Below are positions 56,641 through 64,000 of a stretch of 64,000 nt of DNA, one piece after another. Source of the stretch: Cupriavidus sp. D39. GTDB taxonomy: Bacteria; Pseudomonadota; Gammaproteobacteria; Burkholderiales; Burkholderiaceae. The stretch is taken from assembly GCF_026627925.1 (NCBI RefSeq), contig NZ_JAPNLE010000001.1, positions 595,360 to 659,359 on the forward strand, written 5' to 3'. A model generated the notes under the pieces. It had not been told where the DNA came from. It saw nothing but the letters and a program-made list of their open reading frames with translations, and did no database searches. Both the position numbers and the translations under genes were made by a program. Within the stretch, counting starts at the first letter, position 1, and each line of letters opens with the position of its first letter.

Positions 56641-56796
56641 CATGTCCACTCGAGAGCGTGTCTGCTACGTACTGCCTGAGTAAACCCTATCTCCTTCCTG
56701 CTAAGCACGCTTATGCTCTTGTTCCGCGAATTTCAAGATCACTGAGAGGAAGCTCGAGCCAAGCCGGACTTGCTAAGGACGTGGGCCGGAGCAGCT

Positions 56797-56813
56797 AAGG
56801 TGTAATTGATTGG
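56797..56813 (-). repeat. Single iteron-like sequence downstream of rep
   Basis: AAGGTGTAATTGATTGG is a good copy of the iteron found in 58.2-60.4 kb, isolated between the IS110 remnant and the rep stop codon. Confidence 0.55.
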
Positions 56814-56828
56814 CGCATCCGCACGGTG

Positions 56829-58175
56829 TTAGCTGATCAGTTCGGCGGTAGATGCCCGGCCCATGAAAGAACCAAGCTCCAAGCGTAGGGCAGAGTGCCC
56901 AAGGATCTCCAATTCGTCAGGCACGGTTTTGACCTTCACGCGCTTCGCGGCGATCTTGAAGGTGGCTTCCTTTTGCAGCGCTTTGCGCACTCGTGCCCGT
57001 GTATCTTCGCCCAGGTCAAGGTAAGCCGCGATGCCAGCCTCGGCCTCGCTCTCCGCGGTCCTTGTCAGCTTCCGTTGCGCTTCGGTGGTCTCAGCAATCG
57101 GCTCGGCCACAGTCAGCTTAGGTGCGCCCGCATTTGCCATCTGCACTTCGATCTCGCTAAGTCGCAAATTGTCGCGGATCGCCTTCATCAGGTACATCGC
57201 TGGCGCCTTCACCTTGCCACTCTTCACGCGGAAGCGCGTCAATTCGATTGCGGCTTTAATGCGTTCATCGGTATATTCGTCCCGGTTCTCCACCAGCTCG
57301 TCCAGATGCTTCTTACTGAGACCAAAACCTTTGACCAGAGTCTCATAGAGGTCCTTCAGTTCGTGAGGCGAATTGAAGTCGAGCACAAGCTTACCGGCGG
57401 CGTTGTCCCGTAACTTGAACCGAAGCGCGGCAACGCGGCGAGAGCCTTGTGCGTTCTTCGTTTCAAACTCAACGTGCAAGTCGGTCAGCTCATTAATCTG
57501 CTTGATACCCTTGTCAAGAACCTGGCGCTTGAACTCTTTATATTCAGTGAGCGACTTGACCGAGTCGGCATTCACCCAGCGTCGTATCTCGTCCAGAGGA
57601 ATCCACTCCGTGGTTCCCATGAATCGCAGGGAGCTCAAGCGTTCGTAGAGAATGTAGGCGTAGCTGAAGAGCGCCGCCGACATCCGCAACGATAGATACG
57701 TGTAGCGCTGAGGATCCTTCAGTTGTCGGTGGATCATCTCGTCAACCTTGAACGTGATCCTGCCGCCAGCAATCGCGACAGGCCCGAGTAAAGGTATGGA
57801 GGCCCACTGAGGATCGCCGCCTTTGCTGCCCTCAACGGTCACCTGCACCGACGACTGTTGGCACTCACGCAGCACCTTCTTGAGGTGAGTGATGTTGTTC
57901 GACTTCTCGTACTTGGCGAGCCACTTGAAGTAGCCTAGATCAAGGTCATAGTGGGTCTGGTCCGGCCGCTCCGACACCTCGAGCCAAAGCGCGTTGATCG
58001 TTCGGCGTGCCAACAGGCTCAGCGTGGTAACGTCAATCAGGACATTGGTCTTTCGGTACCCGATATCGCGTGGCGAATCGGTAATTGCGCTGTCAGATCC
58101 AAGTTGCTCTCGCACGGCAGTGAAGATGTCGAAGCCGAGCTGCTCCGGCGTCGTTTTCCTCACGATGTTTGCCAT
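56829..58175 (-). CDS. Replication initiator protein (Rep_3/RepB-type)
   Basis: This intact 448-residue initiator has two winged-helix regions of the Rep_3 kind: YRKTNVLIDVTTLSLLARRT, LDLGYFKWLAKYEKSNNITH, and YLSLRMSAALFSYAYILYER, then WIPLDEIRRWVNADSVKSLT and EYKEFKRQVLDKGIKQINEL. A long helical carboxyl extension follows (EAGIAAYLDLGEDTRARVRK). It binds the iterons, melts the origin and recruits the host helicase. GAGGGAAAGC precedes the ATG. A degenerate iteron 45 bp upstream (58220) fits self-repression. Confidence 0.9.
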   Translation of the reverse strand: MANIVRKTTPEQLGFDIFTAVREQLGSDSAITDSPRDIGYRKTNVLIDVTTLSLLARRTINALWLEVSERPDQTHYDLDLGYFKWLAKYEKSNNITHLKKVLRECQQSSVQVTVEGSKGGDPQWASIPLLGPVAIAGGRITFKVDEMIHRQLKDPQRYTYLSLRMSAALFSYAYILYERLSSLRFMGTTEWIPLDEIRRWVNADSVKSLTEYKEFKRQVLDKGIKQINELTDLHVEFETKNAQGSRRVAALRFKLRDNAAGKLVLDFNSPHELKDLYETLVKGFGLSKKHLDELVENRDEYTDERIKAAIELTRFRVKSGKVKAPAMYLMKAIRDNLRLSEIEVQMANAGAPKLTVAEPIAETTEAQRKLTRTAESEAEAGIAAYLDLGEDTRARVRKALQKEATFKIAAKRVKVKTVPDELEILGHSALRLELGSFMGRASTAELIS

Positions 58176-58199
58176 GCTTTCCCTCGTCCCTCAACGTCA

Positions 58200-60420
58200 A
58201 TGGACGTTACTATCGTGGCTAAGGTGTAATTGGTCAAGTTAACAATGCCACCATGGTCACCAGTTGGTTGGTATGCGGCCCAGAGCGAAATTCCCAAAGT
58301 GGTACGCATTGGTGCGAATCTGCTCATGAGCGCGTGTTCTCGCCATTACCTGACCGAACGCGCGCATTGACTATGCCCGACCAACCAATAACACCATCGC
58401 TACCAACCGATATCACCATAGAAATCATGGGAAGGCGGCAAAGCGAACTACAGCGCGGGTTCCAGGTACTTATCCACAGCCCTGACCAATGAACTACACC
58501 TTGCACCAACTGTTAACGCCTTAGCACCAATCAATTGCACCACGGCGCACCAAAGGTTTACACGTTAACGTACCAATCAATGCCACCTATCAACCAATCA
58601 TTATCACCTCGTTACCAAAGGTTAACGCTTTACTCATCGTAACCGTTTGATTTAGAAGGGAAAAATAGGTCCTGTAATAGCTGTTTGTTTACAAGCAAGA
58701 AAGCTTGCTAGCAAGTGATGGGAGCAATACAACTTCGACCCACCGTTGCTCCCCTAACACGCCACTATCCTCTATCTATGCCCACCTGATGGATGCAGAG
58801 CCGTTTTTAGCTGAACATCGCTGGGATCTTTCCTCAGGTCCCAAGCCCGACAACCCTTATGGCATAACGCTCTCTGGGCGATGACCGATTTCTAAGGTGT
58901 AGTCGATTGGTGTGGTTTCCTGTCGTTGGCGTTGGCGTTGGCGCACAGAGTTCAGGTGGACAAACACCGAGATTCTAAAGGTGTGACCCATTGGTGCGAA
59001 TCCGGCTCGTGCATAGCTTTGCCCGGCTAAAAGTGACGATAAAGCTCCAAAAAGACACTCCCAGTGGCGTCGAGCACTGATCGACGCCAGCCTTCACCCT
59101 TTCAGGCACCAACGAATACCACCTTAGCTCGTGTTGGTGCGTGCAAAATTTCTCGGAAAGCCTTACTGGTAGCACTTCTGAAGGTCTCAACACCAATGGA
59201 TATCACCTTGACTCGTGGATCGAGCAGCATCCGCGGCGTCGGCCCGAACTCTTCGAGCTTTTACCTAACTGGAATGAACCAGGGGACAGGGTACATTCGT
59301 TGGCGCAAGCCGCCAACGGGGATCCAACAAGGCTCGCATGGAGCCCACTCCGCGCAAGCTGTGCCATCAAGGGATCGGGCAAGGCGGCAGCCGCTGGTCC
59401 GGTCGTCAACGCCAGTGCCAAGCTAGCCGGCAAGTCGCCGGCGAGTTCGCCCTGCAACGTGTAATCGATTGGTGCCGGGAAGACGAGGCAAGGTGGTAGT
59501 GATTGGTATGCTTGGCGAACGCACTGACTTTCTCAAAATGACGCCCCCTCGCCCAGTCCGATGGCTTTTCGTTAGCCTCGAACATTAGGGCAACGTGCCA
59601 AGGTGGTACTCGTTGGTGTGCACACGCCAGGGGAGCCTCGTAAAGAGTGTCATTTATTGGTGTGATTTGCGCGCCTGGCTTAGGTGACGCAGGAGCAAGG
59701 TGGTATCCGTTGGTGTCGGAGCGACGAGCCTCGGGGTGGCTATGGTGTAAGTGATTGGTCTGGCACCGGTGGCGCAAAAAGAACGATCAGAAGAATAGGG
59801 GAAGTGTGTAACCTATTGATTATTTTGATAAAAAATCAAAGTCAGTGTCGCTCCATCGTCCCTTACTGCCCAAAGTGGTAGTGATTGGTGGCGCCCTAAA
59901 GCAACAGCGACACTAGGTGCTATCCATTGGTGCAGCCTAGCTCCGAAGGTGTAATCGATTGGTAAAGCTCGCGATTCGCCAGTTTACTTCGTGTTAGTTC
60001 TAAGATTGAACCTATAAGTTATTGATATAAAAAGAATATAGGTGACCGGCATGGCACCGCAATGCACCAACCACTACCACTTTGCCGCGGGTAAGAGAGC
60101 GTTGACGGTCCCTCGGAGGTGCGCGACGGTTGTCTGATCCACCAAGCGGTACCACCTTAGGTCACGTTTCAAGTTGATTGGTAGGTTATATAAGAGTTAC
60201 AGCGGTAGCAGTCACTCGCAAAAGTGAATTGACGTCGCCCAGAATGGCCAAGGGTTCACCAACGGATACCACCATAGCGCAATGGATACTTCCGCGAACC
60301 TCCAGGAGGCATGCGAATGTACCAATCAATGACACCTTAGACATCTTGTAGCCGTCAGAATGAGAGTTATCACTAACATCGCCAGCGCCACTACCACCAA
60401 TCGATATCACCTTGGCCCCT
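58200..60420. other. Replication origin region with a dispersed field of about 27 iterons
   Basis: Copies of ACCAATCGATATCACCTT, or the reverse AAGGTGATATCGATTGGT, with variation occur in both orientations. Forward copies lie near 58402, 58485, 58526, 58571, 58590, 59105, 59192, 60066, 60140, 60257, 60319 and 60393. Reverse copies lie near 58892, 58978, 59459, 59490, 59599, 59698, 59742, 59872, 59915 and 59946. AT-rich patches at 59810-59840 and 60010-60045 are candidate melting sites. No coding frame here resembles a protein. Confidence 0.85.
58470..58478 (+). promoter_or_regulatory. DnaA box TTATCCACA
   Basis: An exact match to the consensus DnaA-binding site, inside the iteron field and about 300 bp upstream of rep. 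It supports this as the origin and suggests host DnaA takes part. Confidence 0.75.
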
Positions 60421-60559
60421 TGGCCGATGCCCGTTCTCTGCGAATGCTAGCGGCCATCTGCGTCAGGCCGAAGGTCTCATCTCATTCGGCCGTTGCGAGA
60501 GCAGGCCGTTTTAAGGCGATAGTGCCAGTCGCGGGCATCAGCAAAGGCTGCCCGAATCC

Positions 60560-60700
60560 ATAGTGAGGAATTCAAGGGACGGCCGGCAGCCGCTGCGTGT
60601 GAGCCTGGGATCTCGGTATCGCATCTGGCGCGCGAGCACGGCATCAGCGCGAACATGGCGTTCACGTGGCGCCGGCGCTATCGAGCGCAACCAGCGGCAG
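60560..60700 (+). pseudogene. IS66-type TnpA (small accessory protein) fragment
   Basis: In one plus-strand frame the sequence reads EFKGRPAAAACEPGISVSHL, then AREHGISANMAFTWRRRYRA, the helix-turn-helix of IS66/IS3-type small transposase proteins (normally AREHGINANLVFKWRR). Both ends are lost. Confidence 0.6.
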
Positions 60701-60898
60701 GAAACTGTCCCGTCAGCACCCCGAATGCATTGGCCGCCATACAACCCGACTAGTTCTGCCGTTCGAGCGCGTTCCTGCGCCGCGAAGGCGGGGCATCTCA
60801 CCCCCACGGCTGCAAACTGCGCCTACGGAACCATATGGACTACGGCTATGGGTGGGAAACACTATCCACATCGGCCGCGCCCTTTCCAAGCTGCGCTT

Positions 60899-62106
60899 CT
60901 ATCCGGTTGCAGTGCTCCGCCTCGTCCGCATCCCGAGAATCGCCCGGGCCGTGTCAAGGGCTCTGGAGAAAACGCGAGGGGAGGGCCGGGGTTCGCTCAT
61001 TTGCGGCTGCGGTTCGGCCGACCCGGTAGCGTCCCGTTCTGCTGCCTCCCCGACCAGTCGAGCGATTTCCTCTAGACTATCGAGAGCTCGCTGGTGAGTG
61101 GCCGAAGATGAGGTACCGTCCCTTCGAATGACCAGGACGGACACTTCGTCCACCGAGAGTGCGGTGCCGTCGTCTCTGACCACGCTCACACCGCGGAGTG
61201 CGGTGACCAACTCGGCGACACGGGAGAGACGCGCGGCTTCATTCTGTGCCGCCTCACGGGCGGCTAGCACTTCCTCGGTGCGCTGCCTTGCCACATAGGC
61301 AAAGTCGGTCCTTTTTGCCAGCAATGCGACGAGGTAGGCAAAAAGTTCCCTGCCGCTCAGCTTGGATAGGGCGTATTGAACGACCTGCACCACATCGGAT
61401 AGCCGGTGGCCAGCGAGTTTGGCACGCTTCATCAGATGGAACAGGCCGGATAGGGACAGATTGTTTTGGGTGACCAACCAAGCTAGCTCCGAAGGCACGG
61501 CTTTGCCCTGCACACGAATGAACGGGCTTGCCCCCGGCGACTGTTTCTTCGAAGAAGATTGTTGAGGGGTAAGTTAACGTCTCTCACCGGTGCGAGATTG
61601 GGTAGGCCGTGGCCGGGTACCCGGTCCAATACGTCCGGGGTCCTTCCTATGGTACCCATCTCGCGGGATGGGTGAGCTGACGCAAGGCCAAGATTCCGAA
61701 TGGCTTGTCCAGAAAGCCGGATTCGACCAAGGACCTTCAGCGTGTATCCGGTCTGCCTTTGCTCCTCCCGCTCGATCAGCCCGACGTCCTCGAGGGCCGC
61801 GAGGCAACGATAGACAGTCGCCTCGCTAAGCCGAAGCCGTTGTGCGATCGTCACCTTCTTCATGAAGATCCAGTCCGCTGGATCTTGCTGTTTGACGCCG
61901 TTACGAATCAGGCAGGCGAGAACCTGACGCTGCGTCTGCGTCAGCGCAAACTCATGCAACGCCTCGTAAACAGCGCACGAGCGCGTTGGCAATCTTGCTT
62001 GGTAGGTAATGTGGTCTGGAGTCGCTTGTGTTGGGGGCTGCCGCATGCGCCCTGCGCAGAGCGCTAGGATGCGTCGCGTCGGTCCCGACGGGCGAACGCC
62101 GCCCAT
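60899..62106 (-). pseudogene. Replicon-associated helix-turn-helix protein, interrupted by one frameshift
   Basis: The first frame (from 62106, GGAAG upstream) encodes a winged helix of the MarR/RepL-like kind: ALTQTQRQVLACLIRNGVKQ, WIFMKKVTIAQRLRLSEATV and YRCLAALEDVGLIEREEQRQ. Near 61560 a run of four C ends it. With one more C the next frame joins: QSPGASPFIRVQGKAVPSEL, FHLMKRAKLAGHRLSDVVQV, then a coiled coil (EEVLAAREAAQNEAARLSRV) and a charged tail. The repaired protein has about 400 residues. Its position beside the iteron field suggests a role in replication or copy control; I do not recognise a named family. Confidence 0.65.
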
Positions 62107-62307
62107 CGGCTTCCATGGTTCGAATCATGCTCGCCGTTATATGCAAAAAGATTTTGTGAAAGTGAAGGCGTTGACGGGACCCGAAGGCGCTTTCCTAGAC
62201 TCTGCACTCAGCCGGAGGTGCAGTCTGGTATGCCATTTTTGGGTCCCGCAAACTTCCGCAGAAGCAAGGACTGCAATCCCGGCCTTTATTGTTTTATGGG
62301 GGATTTG

Positions 62308-64000
62308 TCATGCCAGTCCTGCCTCGATCACGAATCGTGACGTAGAGTTCTTCTTCGCAGTGCTTACAAAGAGCCAGTCTTTGGCGCGTGTGAGTGCAAC
62401 GTAGAAAAGCCTGCGCTCCTCGGATTCAGTGCTGCCATCGTCTGGAATTACAGTCTCTTCGGCTCGTATCACACCCACGGCCGACCATTCCCTTCCCTTT
62501 GACGCGTGCATGGTAGTCAGCACGAGCGCATCCGGGGTAGGCTCGTTATTCGCTCGCCGCAGGAATTCCAAGCGATCAGAGAAGGGCCCGTTGAGTCGAG
62601 ACAATACGTCGTAGGTCGTGTTGATCGCTCGCTTACCCTGATCCTTCATCGCCCACTGGAGCATCCATTCCCGTACCCCATCGAGGATGAGGGAGAAGAA
62701 CTGCCGCTCACACAGCGAGCGCCATTCAGAGAGCTTTTTATTAGGTCGCGATACTTGTCCGCGGCATCTTCCGAAATTCCGATTGCCACGAGATCTTTCT
62801 TCTTCAGTTGATCATCAAGCTGCGGCATCGGCCCAGACTTCTTGTGCACTAGTTGAAGATCATGGGATCTGAGACCTGCGTAGCCGAGTAGTGAGTCGAG
62901 GCCAGTTGTCTTTGTCTTCTGGATCAACTCCAGCAGGTTTCCCATCAACGCCGCTTCAGGTCGATCGAGTATCGAGCGCCCGGCAGCTCGGTAACACTTG
63001 ACGCCGTGTGAGCGGCATACCGCTTCCACTGGATCTAAAATTCTGTTGGTTCGCGCGAGTACTGCGGCAGTCTTCCCCTGCCGCAATACCGGTGTCAGCG
63101 CTTCTATCGCAGCAACGGCTTCCGCGTACTCGTCATCGAACCGCTGAAATCCCACCGTGCCTCCAGGGCCTCGGTGCGCTACCAGCGTCTTCGGGATTCT
63201 GTCGCGATTATTCTGGATGACTTTGTCGGCCGTGGCCAGAATCTCAGAATGGGACCGGTAGTTCTGGCCAAGGACAACTGGCTGAGCGTCAAACTCCGTG
63301 ATGAACGCCTCCATGCCTTTAGCGCCGCGCGCGTTCCTGAAGCCATATATGCTCTGATCGTCGTCACCAACGATCGTGACGATCGCGCCCCCTTGAGCGT
63401 GCTGAGCAGTCCATAAGGTTTGCAGACTATCGCAATCCTGATACTCATCGACAAGCAGATACGTGAGACGGTAGGGGTCGATGGTGCCACGCTGCATCCC
63501 ATCAACAGCGAGACGCAGGAGGTCCTGAAAATCGACCCGCCCATTGCGCTCCAAGGCGCTTTGATACGCTTCAAAGAGCTGTGCCTCGATGGTTCCTGCC
63601 GGCGGACTCACAAGCTCGGCTTTGAGGCGTTCAATGACGGCAACGGCATCGTCCACCTTCCACTCTAGTCCGGTGTCCTGGAGTACCTGAGAGAGGATGG
63701 CGAGCCGATCCCCGTCGGTTGTGATATCGGGGCGCTTCCCGGACTCCTGGCCAAGTTGTTTGTAGGCGAGGGAGTGGAAGGTCCCCGCTACCAGCCGCCT
63801 CTTTGCCCCAGGACCCGCCAAGGCCAAAATGCGGTTTCGCAGCTCCACCGCGGCATCCTTGCTGAATGTCACCGCGCCGACCGTGGCATGGGGTTCGGCC
63901 AGCAGCATCGCGGCCTTGGTGGCGATGGTCTTGGTCTTGCCGGCACCGGGGCACGCCACGGCGACGCAATGTCGGCGCATCTCCACGACTTCCCGCTGGG
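62308..64000 (-). pseudogene. UvrD/Rep-type (SF1) DNA helicase, 5' end outside the window, one frameshift
   Basis: The protein has the SF1 motifs in order: Walker A VAVACPGAGKTKTIATKAAM, motif Ia VTFSKDAAVELRNRI, motif II LLVDEYQDCDSLQTLWTA, motif III VGDDDQSIYGFRNARG, motif IV QNYRSHSEILATADK, and, after a frame break, motif V LVLTTMHASKGREWSAV and motif VI ERRLFYVALTRAKDWLFV. The break is in five A (T run at about 62739-62743); one more A gives KLSEWRSLCERQFFSLILDG. It unwinds DNA 3'-5'. Codons upstream of 63986 (REVVEM) are in frame, so the gene starts just beyond the edge. Confidence 0.88.

Noticed and set aside
58200..60420. CRISPR array
   Set aside because: The repeats are short, variable, in both orientations and with irregular spacing, and lie beside a rep gene with a DnaA box; these are iterons.

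Overview
The window looks like a large secondary replicon (megaplasmid or chromid) of a Burkholderiales beta-proteobacterium, in the broad Cupriavidus/Ralstonia/Bordetella/Achromobacter range. The reasons are the several tripartite-tricarboxylate 'Bug' solute receptors, the GC-rich coding sequence, the LysR-flanked catabolic clusters, a Rep_3-type initiator with iterons, and a ParA/ParB pair with its own palindromic sites. I cannot name the species from sequence alone.

Layout. 1-9.8 kb: an ABC importer edge, a gamma-glutamyltransferase-family hydrolase, a CoA-transferase fragment, a Bug receptor, a CitE-like lyase, an ornithine-cyclodeaminase-family enzyme, two LysR genes (one cut short), a RidA protein and several gene stumps. 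9.9-15.9 kb: a co-directional D-amino-acid operon (D-threonine-aldolase-like, N-carbamoyl-D-amino-acid hydrolase, threonine-dehydratase-like, Bug receptor, D-aminoacylase). 16-19.5 kb: an integrase/histidine-kinase chimera, a small membrane protein and an IS3-family element. 19.8-24.1 kb: a stress island with a SagB-type nitroreductase, a DnaJ/CbpA gene fused to a CbpM stump, and three consecutive small heat-shock proteins. 25-30.7 kb: a graveyard (tyrosine recombinase, aldehyde dehydrogenase::Bug chimera, YcaC-type hydrolase, transposase, sigma-54 activator and efflux-lipoprotein stumps). 30.9-40.2 kb: a membrane-bound GMC dehydrogenase complex (cytochrome c, small Tat subunit, FAD subunit) with a porin inside it, a truncated cytochrome bd gene, an MFS transporter, an M20 amidohydrolase and a TRIC-type channel. 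40.6-47.1 kb: a Fic protein and a TniA/TniB/TniQ transposon interrupted by an IS4-family element. 47.1-51 kb: scrambled fragments, a ProQ-domain protein and small genes lying between two near-identical 480-bp elements. 51.8-62.1 kb: the replicon backbone (parAB with nine palindromic sites, an IS110 remnant, the rep gene, a 2.2-kb iteron field with a DnaA box, and an HTH protein). 62.3-64 kb: the 3' part of a UvrD-type helicase.

Two themes run through the window. First, decay and rearrangement: many genes are cut at deletion junctions and joined to unrelated fragments. Second, more than fifteen otherwise good genes carry frame breaks, most of them single-base and most in homopolymer runs, including parA and parB, which a stable replicon should need. 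That pattern points at least partly to sequencing or assembly error, so frameshifted calls are described as interrupted rather than as certainly dead.

The most interesting mobile signal is a set of 480-490 bp elements (three copies plus at least one lone end) whose termini match the ends of the resident TniABQ transposon. They look like non-autonomous, MITE-like derivatives of a Tn5053/Tn7-type element. One copy abuts the start of the recognisable recombinase sequence, and two bracket a cluster of small genes.
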